A DNA stretch of 64,000 bases from Sinomonas sp. R1AF57 (GTDB lineage: Bacteria > Actinomycetota > Actinomycetes > Actinomycetales > Micrococcaceae): assembly GCF_002224485.1 (NCBI RefSeq), contig NZ_CP022463.1, positions 1,014,644-1,078,643 on the forward strand, read 5' to 3'. How positions within the stretch are numbered: the first letter of the stretch is position 1; each line of letters starts with the position of its first letter. The notes beneath the pieces are model-generated. The model worked only from the letters and a program-made list of their open reading frames with translations, searched no databases and was not told the DNA's origin. The translations under genes were made by a program, and so were the position numbers. Below are positions 43,906 to 53,430 of this stretch, one piece after another.

Positions 43906-46900
43906 GGGACCGACATAACGACGTCCACCCAATAATTTGTCGCGTTGTAGCTGCTCGAGGGGAAACCCGACGTGCCGTACTTGTACACGCCATTGGGGTG
44001 GCCCGAAGTGTTCGCCAGGCCGTGAAGTGGCGGGGCATCGGCAGCCGTGGCGAAATAGCTGCCGCTGGCGGAGTAGAAACCGTTAGGCGCGTAGTACGAG
44101 ACGACATAGGTGGTATTCGCGGCAATCGACACTGGGTTCGACAGCGTGGCCGTCTGCCAGCCGCTGGCGCTCTCACCGCTGAAGGTCACCGTGGCCAGCA
44201 GTGTTCCGTTCGCCGTCCATAGATGTCCCACGTGGGTACCGGTGTTCTGGGAACCCTTGTAGAACTTGATCGCGGTGACCGAACCCGCCACGTCGGAGGT
44301 GAACTGCATGCCGAGTTCGACGGCATTCGCGTCGTTCACGGTAGGGACTGCGGGCACTGCTGAGGAGCTGAAGAGGCTGCAGGGGCACGTATATCCGGCC
44401 GCTCCAGTTGTGAAGGTCCAGCTGAAGGTGGACGGCATGACCTGCCCGGTTCCGCTCTTCACACCCGATACTGCCGCGGTGTAGGTCGTGTTGCCCGCAA
44501 GAGGAGCGCTCGGGCTGAAGGTATACGTCCCCGTGGAAGCCACAGAGCCCGTGCTGCCTGTCACCGCGGTCCCGCCGCTAGGCGTCAGCGTGAATGACGC
44601 CGCGGAAGTGTCGATGGCCTGATCGAACGCCGCCGAGACGGTGGCGGTCACGGGAACACCGGTCGAGCCCTGGGCCGGCGAGCTGGTGAGCACCTTGGGT
44701 GCAGCTGGCGCGCCGGGATTGAAGACGGCGTCAACCCAGTAGTTCGTAGCGTTATAGGTGCTGATTGGGAAGCTCGAGGCCGCGCCGTACGCGAACACAC
44801 CATTGCCGCCTGATGGCCCGTTCGCCAGTCCGAATATCGGCGAGGAACCCTGTTGGCTGGCGAAACCATTGCCCGTGTAGGCATAACCGCCGTTGGGCGC
44901 GTAGTAGGAGACTACGTAAACTGTGTTCGCTGTGACCGAGACGGGTGAGGAGAAGTACGCCTGCTGCCATCCGGTGGCCGATTCGCCCACGAACGTCACC
45001 GTCGCGAGCTTCGTGCCGCCCGAGGACCAGAGGCTGCCGACGTGGGTACCGCTGTTGACTGAGCCCTTGTAGAAGCGCACTCCAGTGACCTGTCCATCGG
45101 CATCTGTCTGGAACTTCATCCCGAGTTCGACGCCGCTCGTGTCGTTCGCGCTGGCCACTGCCGGCGTGGCGCTCGCTGGGAATACCGAGCACGGGCAGGT
45201 ATAGGCCGTCGCGGTCGTGAAGCTCCAGCTGTAGGGAGACATCGTCTGGCCCGTTGCGTTCGTTGCGCCGCTGACCGTTGCTGTGTATTGCATGCTGTTG
45301 GTCAGGACCGCCGTCGGCGTGAAGGTTACCGTCGTCGTCAAACTCGAATAGGAAACGGAGCCTGCAACCGCTGATCCCGTGGTGTCCTTGAGCACGAACT
45401 GGACCGACGATGGCGCCACGTCCTGGCTGAAGGTCGCGGACACGGACGCGGTCGGCGACACCCCAGTTGCCCCAGACGGCGGGCTGGTCGAGGAAACCGC
45501 GGGAGCGGGGGGAGCCGCCAAAGTGGTGAAGCTCCACGTATACGGAGCTGCCATCGTCTGGCCAGTCGAGTTGGTCGCGCCGCTGACAGTTGCCGTGTAG
45601 GTGGAATTGTATGCGAGTGCGGACGACGGCGTGAACGTTGCCACTGTGCCGCTGCTGTCCAAGGATGTGGTGCCTGGGACGGAGGAACCGCCCGGATCCT
45701 TCAAGGTGAATGCTATCGAGGACGCGACGACCGGCTGACTGAAGGTTGCGCTGGGGGCGATCGACACCGCGACGCCCGTCGCATTCGGTGCGGGGCTCGT
45801 CGCGGTGACCGCCGGGGCAGGGGGAGGTGCGGACGTCGTGAAGGTCCAGGAATAGGGGCTCGCCATCGTCTGGCCCGACGCGTTCGTTGCCCCGCTCACC
45901 GTGGCCGTGTAGGTGGTGCTGTACGTCAGCGCGGACGACGGCGTGAAGGTTGCCACATTGCCCGCGCTGCTCAGGCTCGTTGACCCCGCAACGTTCGAGC
46001 CGGCGCTGTCCTTGAGCGTGAAGGACACCGAGGAAGCCGTGACGGACTGGTTGAAGGTGGCTGTGGGCGCCACACTCGGTGCGACTCCTGTTGCACCCGA
46101 CACTGGAGACGTGCCCGTGACTGCGGGAACGGGATTGGAGGCCGGCGAGAACACGGGGTCCACCCAGTAGTACTCGGCGTCGTAAATGTTGTTCGGGAAG
46201 GTGGACGCTCCGCTGTAGAAGTAGAAACCGTTCGGAGTGCCAGGGAGACTGCGGGTGAAGTGCAGCGGGGGAGCATCGACCGAGCCCGACCCAGCAGGCG
46301 GCGGCGATGGATTGTTGTAGAAGTAGCCGGACGTCTGCGTGTAGTGGCCCTTCGGCGCGAAGTACGAGATCACGTACTTGGTTCCTGCCGTGATCGAGAC
46401 CGGAGAGGAGAAGGTCGCCGTCTGCCACCCCGATGAAGTCTCGCTGCTGAAGGTCACGCTGGCCAGCTTCGTGCCGGAGGCTGTCCACAAGTTGCCGACG
46501 TGGGTTCCGGTATTGGTGCTGGCCTTGTAGAAGCGCACACCCGTGACCGTGCCGGCAACATCGGAGTAGAACTGGGCACCGACCTCGACCGAATTGGAGT
46601 CTCCGGAGTCTGCGGCCGCGGGCTTCGTGTTGGTTCCGAACAGCGAGCAGGGGCATGAAACGGAGAGTGAAATGCCTCCCCCCGGCTGTTCAAGGTTGCC
46701 GCTGTCGTCGACCGCTCGGGTCTTGATAGTCGTCGATGGGCTGCCATGGGCGATCCACGAATACGTCCAACTAGTCGTGCCTGTCGCGGGATGCCATGTG
46801 GTACCGCCGTCCGTGGAAATCTCGACGCCCGCCACTACACCGCCCGAATCGGAGGCGGTGCCCTTGATCGTCACGGCAGTCCCGTCTGTGAACGCGGTTC

Positions 46901-48629
46901 CATTGGCGGGGGAGGTCACCACCGACGTTGGCGCCGCGGAATCGCTGGAAGCGGTTGCCGCCACCAGTCCGGAGATGAGCGTGACTGGCTGGACGCCCAT
47001 GTCAGCGAAGAGATTGACTGTTGCCTGCTGCATGGCCGGGTCCGGGCTCTTGCCGGTGGTGAAACCGTCCAGGCCCCAGGACCACTGTACGGTTCCGGCC
47101 CCGAAGACCAGAGCTCCGCTCTTGGCCCTGTACATCGTCAGGCTGTGGGTCGCCGTTTGGCCACCGAGAGTCGTCGATCCGTAGTCGGTGAAGATTTCAG
47201 CATTGCTGTTGGTAGTGAGCGAGAGATCGAAGAGGCCGGCGGGCCTGAACCCATTGTCGGCGTCGAGATCCCATTCGTACCCGAGTGTGCCGAGGCCGGC
47301 TCCGAGGGTGGCTGACTGGGTCCCCGTGAGATTGGCCACTCGCGTATTGCGCCAGGGACGAAGCTTCGCGAATTGGGCGGGAACTGTGATGTCGGTTGTG
47401 CCCGAGTTCACATTGAAGAACTGGCCGCTGAGCGAGTTCTGGGGGTTTCCCGCCCCTCCTGCCGTTCCGTAACGCGGGTCAGCATATGTCCCGGTCCAAG
47501 TGACCGGGTCCGTCGGGGCGTTGAAGTGGGTGTCCTTATAGGCCACCAAGGTTCGACCCGTAGTCGTGGGCCCGGCTTGGCTGCTTTCCCATCGCGTTCT
47601 CCAGAAGATCTCGTTTCCGGTGAACATGGCGACATTCACACCCTTGTCTCGGGCAGCCTCGACATTGGCCCGCTGATCATAGGACCAGTACTCATCGTGG
47701 CCCGCGGTCAGGAACACCTTGTGGTTGGTCAGAAGGCCGCCACGCGTGGCCACGTCAATCCCGGCCATGTAGCTCAGGTCGTAGCCGTTCGCTTCCATGA
47801 AGCGGATCATGGGAATCTCCGCATACGTCAGCCAGCTTCGCCCACTGTCATCGAGAGCGCTGTGGAAGGGCCTGTTGTATGAGACCTTGAACGCTGCCTT
47901 GTAGGCTTGGGGGTTCCCGGGGGGACACGCGACATTGCACTGGTACAGGCTGTTGCCGCCGTAGCTGTTGTACGCCTGCCACGTTTCGTCGTCGGTCTGC
48001 ATCACCATGGTCGTCGACGCCGCGTCGTTGCGAACAACGAAAGGAATCCAGCTGCTTCCGCCCGTGTCGTTGCGCACAAGATGCGCGATATACACCCCGG
48101 AGACTGCAGTAGTCGGAACTCCCCAGGCCGCAGAGGCCGCCCAGTTCCCGCAGTCAATGAGACCAGTGTCGGAAAAGGTCTGGCAACTTGGCTGGGCCTG
48201 CGGAAGCGCCGCGCTTGGTGACAAATTCGCTGCAATCTTGCGGGCGCCGTTCCCTTGGTAGTAACCCAGCCGGAGGATGTCGAAGTGGTAAGCCTTGGCC
48301 GTCGTGTTCACCTTGAACGTCACGGTCTCGCCCACGTTGACGCTCATCTGCGTTGCGTAGCCCTGGATGGTCGAATCGCCAGCGCCCGAGACCATCCAGT
48401 CGCTCTGGGGCGTGCCCGTTTGCGTGTTCTCGCAGGCGACAGCGCTCGTGACGGGAGCTGCGCACGGGTTCGTCGCCGCCTGAGCTGGGGCGACTGAGAC
48501 CACCGGATTCAGGCCGACAAGCGCCGCCGCGACAAGCAGTATCGGGAGCCACCCGGCGATGCCGCTGTGCACCAGATGCTTGAACTGCCTGTTGTGAGGA
48601 TGAGGCTGACGGTTGCCTGGCTTGCCCAC
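43902..48629 (-). CDS. Giant secreted multidomain protein (DMFA-like, DUF4082 x3, Ig-like x5)
   Basis: This 1575-residue exported protein has a signal peptide (about 24-51, ending AQA-AT). Residues about 90-560 resemble the large C-terminal domain of N,N-dimethylformamidase: YHFDILRLGYYQGNGARKI, MQTDDETWQAYNSYGG, LTAGHDEYWSYDQRAN, FTGNEIFWRTRWE. An Ig-like domain (565-650) and three DUF4082 domains follow (about 658-825, 1140-1295, 1405-1575), each opening with CPCS and containing a VRFYK-type segment and a THVG-L motif. Four Big_5-like repeats fill the gaps. The GTG start follows GAGGAG. It is cotranscribed with the GH gene. Function is probably surface or polysaccharide binding, possibly enzymatic. 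Confidence 0.8.
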   Translation of the reverse strand: MGKPGNRQPHPHNRQFKHLVHSGIAGWLPILLVAAALVGLNPVVSVAPAQAATNPCAAPVTSAVACENTQTGTPQSDWMVSGAGDSTIQGYATQMSVNVGETVTFKVNTTAKAYHFDILRLGYYQGNGARKIAANLSPSAALPQAQPSCQTFSDTGLIDCGNWAASAAWGVPTTAVSGVYIAHLVRNDTGGSSWIPFVVRNDAASTTMVMQTDDETWQAYNSYGGNSLYQCNVACPPGNPQAYKAAFKVSYNRPFHSALDDSGRSWLTYAEIPMIRFMEANGYDLSYMAGIDVATRGGLLTNHKVFLTAGHDEYWSYDQRANVEAARDKGVNVAMFTGNEIFWRTRWESSQAGPTTTGRTLVAYKDTHFNAPTDPVTWTGTYADPRYGTAGGAGNPQNSLSGQFFNVNSGTTDITVPAQFAKLRPWRNTRVANLTGTQSATLGAGLGTLGYEWDLDADNGFRPAGLFDLSLTTNSNAEIFTDYGSTTLGGQTATHSLTMYRAKSGALVFGAGTVQWSWGLDGFTTGKSPDPAMQQATVNLFADMGVQPVTLISGLVAATASSDSAAPTSVVTSPANGTAFTDGTAVTIKGTASDSGGVVAGVEISTDGGTTWHPATGTTSWTYSWIAHGSPSTTIKTRAVDDSGNLEQPGGGISLSVSCPCSLFGTNTKPAAADSGDSNSVEVGAQFYSDVAGTVTGVRFYKASTNTGTHVGNLWTASGTKLASVTFSSETSSGWQTATFSSPVSITAGTKYVISYFAPKGHYTQTSGYFYNNPSPPPAGSGSVDAPPLHFTRSLPGTPNGFYFYSGASTFPNNIYDAEYYWVDPVFSPASNPVPAVTGTSPVSGATGVAPSVAPTATFNQSVTASSVSFTLKDSAGSNVAGSTSLSSAGNVATFTPSSALTYSTTYTATVSGATNASGQTMASPYSWTFTTSAPPPAPAVTATSPAPNATGVAVSIAPSATFSQPVVASSIAFTLKDPGGSSVPGTTSLDSSGTVATFTPSSALAYNSTYTATVSGATNSTGQTMAAPYTWSFTTLAAPPAPAVSSTSPPSGATGVSPTASVSATFSQDVAPSSVQFVLKDTTGSAVAGSVSYSSLTTTVTFTPTAVLTNSMQYTATVSGATNATGQTMSPYSWSFTTATAYTCPCSVFPASATPAVASANDTSGVELGMKFQTDADGQVTGVRFYKGSVNSGTHVGSLWSSGGTKLATVTFVGESATGWQQAYFSSPVSVTANTVYVVSYYAPNGGYAYTGNGFASQQGSSPIFGLANGPSGGNGVFAYGAASSFPISTYNATNYWVDAVFNPGAPAAPKVLTSSPAQGSTGVPVTATVSAAFDQAIDTSAASFTLTPSGGTAVTGSTGSVASTGTYTFSPSAPLAGNTTYTAAVSGVKSGTGQVMPSTFSWTFTTGAAGYTCPCSLFSSSAVPAVPTVNDANAVELGMQFTSDVAGSVTAIKFYKGSQNTGTHVGHLWTANGTLLATVTFSGESASGWQTATLSNPVSIAANTTYVVSYYAPNGFYSASGSYFATAADAPPLHGLANTSGHPNGVYKYGTSGFPSSSYNATNYWVDVVMSVP

Positions 48630-48641
48630 GGTGACTCCTCG

Positions 48642-49070
48642 TTAGGACCTGGTGGAGCTATTCGACAGTTGAGGGCGGGCTACCGCACGAGCCGCGATGC
48701 GGTGTTCAAGCACCCGCAGCCAGATCGAGCACAGCAGGACGCCTAACACGGCGCCGGCCGTGTTGGTGATGGCGTCCCGGACGTTGCCGGAACGACTGGA
48801 CAGAAACGCGAACTGGACGGTCTCGATGCCAACTGAAAGCGCGCTGCACGCGCCAACGGCGAGCCATCGCCGCCCCAGCGGCAGGAGACTCGCGACGAAG
48901 AACCCCAGGGGCATGAAGACCGCCACATTGGCCGCGGCCTCGACCGCCCCTGCGCTGACCCCTGCTGGCAGATGGACGCCACGCAGGCTCGGGCCAACCG
49001 GGCTGAACACCAGCACGGCGAGCAGCGCCCCGTAGATCCCCAGCCCCCACAGCGCCGTTCCCCGCCTCAT
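48642..49070 (-). CDS. VanZ-like membrane protein (first)
   Basis: This 142-residue protein has four hydrophobic segments: ALWGLGIYGALLAVLVF at the N-terminus, AANVAVFMPLGFFVASLL with the family's N-x-x-x-F-x-P-x-G motif, WLAVGACSALSVGIETVQF with an E-x-x-Q pair, and NVRDAITNTAGAVLGVLL with the D-x-x-x-N-x-x-G pattern. These are the VanZ family hallmarks; its general role is unclear, with links to glycopeptide resistance and envelope. ATGA overlap couples it to the glycosyltransferase fusion upstream. Confidence 0.85.
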   Translation of the reverse strand: MRRGTALWGLGIYGALLAVLVFSPVGPSLRGVHLPAGVSAGAVEAAANVAVFMPLGFFVASLLPLGRRWLAVGACSALSVGIETVQFAFLSSRSGNVRDAITNTAGAVLGVLLCSIWLRVLEHRIAARAVARPQLSNSSTRS

Positions 49071-51730
49071 CGCCGGCTGCTCTCGTCCCGCTCCCAGCGG
49101 GACACGCCGCGAGCGGATGCAGACTGCCGCCGGCCCATCAGTGCGAAGGACGCGTAGACGGCCGCGTCGACCAGAGAGAGTGGTCCCCGCACCGAGGCGA
49201 CGAGGCCACCCAGGGTGCGTGCCGGCGTCGCCCGCTGGCCCGATTCGGCCGGTGCGCGGTACACCCGGTGAAGGGTGGAGAGGAGCGAGCCCGCCGTCCT
49301 GGGGGGACGTACGACGACGGGCTCGCAGTCGAGGAGGACCTTCTGCTCGGCACTGAACAGGGTGTCCACGTAGAAGTCGTCGGGTGCGCCGTCGGGGAAG
49401 GCCCCGAGGCGATCGTGCCCGGCTTCGGTCATGGCATAGCAGCCGGCTCCCCACAGGGCCTCGCGGGTCGGGGGGACCCGCACGCGTGCCCGGTAGTAGG
49501 CGCCGACGAGCGCCCCGCAGCCGGAGGTGTCGTACCGGAAGTCGGGCCGGCCGGCCAGGTACCGCCCACGGCCCAGCTCGGCGAGCACGCTCCTGAGGGC
49601 CGCAGGCGGAATCTCGATGTCGGCGTCCAGGTACACCCGCGGCCAGCGCGTGGCCACGGCGTCGGCCGCGTTGAGGGCATTGGTCTTGCCGGGCGCGACC
49701 AGGTCGAGGACGCGCACGCCGGGAACGTCGGCGGCGATCGCGGCGGTGCGGTCGGTGCACCCGTTGCACGCGACGATCACCTCCACCGCGCCGCTCTCCA
49801 GCGCTGGCCGCAGGCCCCCGAGCGTCCGCCCGATGACGGCTTCCTCGTTGTGGGCCGGGATGATCACGCAGCCCTCGGGATGCGCGGCGCCGTCGCCGGT
49901 CGCGCCCTCCGCGGGCCGCGTGGCGTGCGGCAGCGTCCCCCAGGTCCACGGTGCCAGGAGGGTCGCGAGCGTCCGGCGGTGGCCGGCGTCGCCCGCCCTC
50001 AGCACCTCGCGCACGACGACGCCGCCCGCCCCGAGCGCGGCCCGCGCCGGAGTCGCGTGCTTGCGCAGGTACCGGACCTTGTTGACGGCCATGAGGGCCG
50101 CGAGCTCCCCGGAGGAGCCGGACCCGGCGCCGGCGTGGCGCACGCGCGCGGCAGGTTCGAACCAGACTTCGTACCCCAGCTGGCGCAGCGTCCGGCAGTA
50201 GTCCGTCTCCTCGGAGTACATGAAGTACCGCTCGTCCCAGGGCCCGGCGGCGGCTGCGGCGTCGGCGGAGACCAAGATCGCCGCGCCGGTGGCCCAGTCG
50301 ACGGTGTGCGCGTGGGCGTAGCTCTCGTCGTGGAAGTCGGTCTCCGCGCACCACTGTGGCCGCCCCGGGAAGCGGGCGCCGAAGAGCGCGTCGCCCCACG
50401 CCCGTGCAGCCGTGGGTTCGCGGCGCAGCGAGGGGTACCGCTCGCCGTCGTCCGTGAGCATGAGGGGCACGACGGCGCCCGCCCCCGCCCGCAATCGCGC
50501 GAGCATCGCGTCGACGGCGCCGGGCAGCACCATGGTGTCCGGGTTGAGCACGAGGTATCCCTCGGCCTGGCCCGCGGCGGCCATCGCCGCGTTGATCCCT
50601 CCCGCGTACCCGAGATTGCCGCCCGTTCCGAACGCGACGACGTCGGGATGTGCGGCGAGCGCCTCGAGCGTCGAAGGATCCGGCGAGTTGTCCGCGACGA
50701 CGACCCGCAGCCGGACGCTCCGCGCGGCCCCGCGCAGGGAGTCGATGAGGGGGCCGAGGGCGTCGGCGCTGCTGTAGGCGACGATGAGCGCCGCAACGTC
50801 GGCCGGCTCGTCCACCGGAATGAAGCCGCCGTTGGGCCGGGGGCGGGGGCTCCCGGGCTCCAGCCCCCGCCCCGCGGGATGGGCCGCCCGCGACGCATCG
50901 CGGGCGGCCGCCGCTCGGGCCGCCGCCGTCAGCGCGACCGTGCCCGGGGCGCTGTTCCGCCGCAGGCGCAGGTAGGCCTCCGGCCCCTGCACCAGGTACC
51001 GCTCGGAGAGCCGCGCCGGCTCGAGGGCGAGCCTCCACGCCCACTCGAGTCCGTGGTCTGAGACCCACACGGGGGCCCTCCGTATGCGTTCGGCGAGGAA
51101 GTCGACGACGGCTCCGAACGCGAGCAGGACACGCGCGCCCGTCTCGGCGCCGTGTTCCGCGATCCAGAGCTCCTGGCGCGGCTTGCCGAGCCCGACGACG
51201 AGGAGGTCCGTGCCGGCGTCCGCGATCCGGCTTGCCACAGCCCGGGACATCCGGGGATCCTCGAGCTCGCCGCGGCTGGGACCCCAGAACCCTGCGATGC
51301 GCAGCGCCGGCCGCTGTTCGGCGAGCCGGCCGCGCAGGAGCTGGTGCGCCTCCGGGAGGCCTCCGAGGAAGCCGACCCTCAGCCCATCCGCCTCGGCACG
51401 GTCGAGGAGCGGACCGATGAGGTCGCTTCCCGCGAGCCGGGGCCACTGCTGGCCCGTGATGCGCTCGGCCGCCGAGGCGAGGGGCGCGCCGTCGAGCAGG
51501 GTGAGCCACTCGAGGCCCTCCACCGCATCGAGCGTGCGCTCCCAGCGCCCGCCGGAACCGAAGTGGTAGACGTGGTCGAGGTTCGCCGACACGACGCCGA
51601 GCGGCAGCTCGCGCTCGAGGCACCCGCCGAGTATGGACTCGACGGCCTCGCTGCTGTCCAGCAGCGTGACCTTGGTGCCTCCGAGCGTGACGTCGAGGCT
51701 CCTCGCGCCTGTCGGGTGGATCCGGGCCAT
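49067..51730 (-). CDS. Three-domain glycosyltransferase fusion (TagA/WecG + GT2 + GT2)
   Basis: This 887-residue protein joins three catalytic modules. Residues about 10-262 are a WecG/TagA/CpsF (GT26) domain with VSANLDHVYHFG, LRVGFLGGLPEAHQL, VVGLGKPRQELWIAEHG and LLAFGAVVDFLAERIRRAP. Residues about 310-560 are a rhamnosyltransferase-like GT2 (VAALIVAYSSADALGPLIDS, GTGGNLGYAGGINAAM, LVLNPDTMV, RYFMYSEETDYC). Residues about 610-830 are a second GT2 (CVIIPAHNEEAVIGRTL, VIVACNGCTDRTA, VYLDADIEIP). ATG 51730 has a GGGAGG site 4 bases upstream; two earlier in-frame starts are less likely. It should build several linkages of a wall or surface glycan. Substrates are unknown. Confidence 0.87.
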   Translation of the reverse strand: MARIHPTGARSLDVTLGGTKVTLLDSSEAVESILGGCLERELPLGVVSANLDHVYHFGSGGRWERTLDAVEGLEWLTLLDGAPLASAAERITGQQWPRLAGSDLIGPLLDRAEADGLRVGFLGGLPEAHQLLRGRLAEQRPALRIAGFWGPSRGELEDPRMSRAVASRIADAGTDLLVVGLGKPRQELWIAEHGAETGARVLLAFGAVVDFLAERIRRAPVWVSDHGLEWAWRLALEPARLSERYLVQGPEAYLRLRRNSAPGTVALTAAARAAAARDASRAAHPAGRGLEPGSPRPRPNGGFIPVDEPADVAALIVAYSSADALGPLIDSLRGAARSVRLRVVVADNSPDPSTLEALAAHPDVVAFGTGGNLGYAGGINAAMAAAGQAEGYLVLNPDTMVLPGAVDAMLARLRAGAGAVVPLMLTDDGERYPSLRREPTAARAWGDALFGARFPGRPQWCAETDFHDESYAHAHTVDWATGAAILVSADAAAAAGPWDERYFMYSEETDYCRTLRQLGYEVWFEPAARVRHAGAGSGSSGELAALMAVNKVRYLRKHATPARAALGAGGVVVREVLRAGDAGHRRTLATLLAPWTWGTLPHATRPAEGATGDGAAHPEGCVIIPAHNEEAVIGRTLGGLRPALESGAVEVIVACNGCTDRTAAIAADVPGVRVLDLVAPGKTNALNAADAVATRWPRVYLDADIEIPPAALRSVLAELGRGRYLAGRPDFRYDTSGCGALVGAYYRARVRVPPTREALWGAGCYAMTEAGHDRLGAFPDGAPDDFYVDTLFSAEQKVLLDCEPVVVRPPRTAGSLLSTLHRVYRAPAESGQRATPARTLGGLVASVRGPLSLVDAAVYASFALMGRRQSASARGVSRWERDESSRR

Positions 51731-51953
51731 TCGTCCTCCCATGCCGGGTACCACTGCAGGGGTCTGCGCCCCTGGTTCACGGTCGCCGTGGGGGAGGATG
51801 CGGGACAAGGACGATGGGTCGAAACGCGTCCTGACAGGCGTGGAAACGAGTGGTCAGGCGGGGGCTCTGCGTGGTGGACGAGTACGTGCCGCGGAGTCGG
51901 CCAAGTAGTGCGGAGGCGAAGGCGGGTGGGGAGTGAGTACCCGGGCGCCCCGG
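51731..51953 (-). promoter_or_regulatory. Leader region of the glycosyltransferase fusion
   Basis: This 223-base gap separates the fusion from nhaA, both leftward. A hairpin CAGGGG/CCCCTG (51757-51762 with 51769-51774) lies 27 bases from the fusion start codon, and GTACC-type motifs (GGGTACCA, GAGTACCCGGG) are present at about 51746 and 51936. I see no clear promoter hexamers and no terminator after nhaA. Confidence 0.35.
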
Positions 51954-53291
51954 CTACTGGGGGTCCCGCTGGAACACGTCCGGGATGCCGTCGCGGTCCG
52001 CGTCGACGAGCTCCGCCTGCTCGACGCGGCGGTAGTGGCGGTTCCGGATGCGGAGCACGACGGCGGCGAGCAGCGCGGCGGTGAGGGAGCCGGCGAGGAT
52101 CGCCGTCTTGGCATGCTCGCCGTGGGGGCTCGACCCGAAGCTGAGCTCTGCGATGAGCAGCGAGACGGTGAAACCGACACCGGCCAGCAGCGCGATGCCG
52201 AACACGTCGACCCACTTCAGGTCCGGGTCCAGGCTCGCATGGCGGGTCTTGGTCACCAGCCAAGTCGACCCGAAGACGCCCACGGACTTGCCGACGACGA
52301 GCGCGACGGCGATGCCCACCGCGATCGGGTCGGTCGCAGCTGCAGCCATCCCCTCCCAGCCGCCGAGGGTGACGCCTGCGGAGAAGAAGGCGAACACCGG
52401 TACCGCGATCCCCGCGGAGAGCGGGCGCACCCTGTGCTCGAGGATCTCGGCGAGGCCGGGGCCGGCCTCCGGCCCGCCGTTCTTGGCGCTGCGCAGGACG
52501 GGGACGGTGAAGCCGAGGAGGACTCCGGCCACGGTCGCGTGGATGCCCGAAGCGTGCACGAGCCCCCACGTGGCGACGGCCAGGGGCAGGAGCAGGTACC
52601 ACGCATGGATGCGCTTCTGGACGAGGAACGCGAAGAGCCCGAGCGGGATGAGGGCGAGGCCGAGCAGTCCGGGCTGCACGCCCGTGCCGTAGAAGAAGGC
52701 GATGATGGCGATCGCGATGAGGTCGTCCACCACCGCGAGCGTCAGGAGGAAGGTGCGCAGGGCCGCGGGCAGGTGCGTGCTGATCACGGCGAGGACAGCG
52801 AGCGCGAAGGCGATGTCGGTCGCGGTGGGGATGGCCCAGCCCTTCAGGCCGTCCGAACCGGTCCCGAGGATGATGCCCGCGTAGATGAGCGCGGGGACCA
52901 GCACCCCGCCGCAGGCTGCGACGATCGGGACGGCGGCGGTCGAGGGCCGGCGCAGGTCCCCGGCCACGAACTCGCGCTTGAGCTCGAGCCCCGCGACGAA
53001 GAAGAAGATCGCCAGCAGACCATCCGAGGCCCAATGGCCGATGCTGAGCTCCAGGTGCCACGGCTCGTAGCCCACGCGGAAGTCGCGCAGGGCGAAGTAG
53101 GCGTCGCCGGCCGGGGAGTTGGCCCAGACGAGGGCGGCCACCGTGGCGAGGAGCAGGAGCGCCCCGCCGACCGTTTCCTTCCTCAGGATCCCGGCGATGC
53201 GCTGGTACTCGAGGTAGCTGCCGCGGGCGAGGGTCCAGCGGTGGGCGCCCGGGCCGGGCGGGCCCGCGGGTGTTTGGCTGCGGCGGTCCAT
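51954..53291 (-). CDS. nhaA: Na+/H+ antiporter NhaA with a calcium-loop-like tail
   Basis: This 445-residue membrane antiporter exports Na+ in exchange for protons. Core motifs are [19 protein letters not shown] with the family Asp, [14 protein letters not shown] with the two ion-binding Asp residues, [13 protein letters not shown], and [19 protein letters not shown] near the C-terminus. About 12 helices are expected. The start ATG is at 53291. The last residues read [15 protein letters not shown], a DxDxDGxxD loop like those of thrombospondin type 3 repeats, which bind calcium. This tail is unusual for NhaA. Confidence 0.93.
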   Translation of the reverse strand: MDRRSQTPAGPPGPGAHRWTLARGSYLEYQRIAGILRKETVGGALLLLATVAALVWANSPAGDAYFALRDFRVGYEPWHLELSIGHWASDGLLAIFFFVAGLELKREFVAGDLRRPSTAAVPIVAACGGVLVPALIYAGIILGTGSDGLKGWAIPTATDIAFALAVLAVISTHLPAALRTFLLTLAVVDDLIAIAIIAFFYGTGVQPGLLGLALIPLGLFAFLVQKRIHAWYLLLPLAVATWGLVHASGIHATVAGVLLGFTVPVLRSAKNGGPEAGPGLAEILEHRVRPLSAGIAVPVFAFFSAGVTLGGWEGMAAAATDPIAVGIAVALVVGKSVGVFGSTWLVTKTRHASLDPDLKWVDVFGIALLAGVGFTVSLLIAELSFGSSPHGEHAKTAILAGSLTAALLAAVVLRIRNRHYRRVEQAELVDADRDGIPDVFQRDPQ

Positions 53292-53430
53292 GGGAATCCC
53301 TAACGTCGAAGAAGAGGTCCTGAAGGGTCCTCGAGGACAACGCCGACCAGACTTCCCGGCACACCGGAAGCCAGTCTACAGGCGGTTCTCAGGGCCTTCG
53401 AAGATTACGAAATGGTAAAGTTGACAGCCT

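Noticed and set aside
49271-51061. Rightward open frame of about 597 codons opposite the glycosyltransferase fusion
   Set aside because: Low-complexity Arg/Gly/Val/Asp sequence with no family features, opposite a gene with three recognisable domains.
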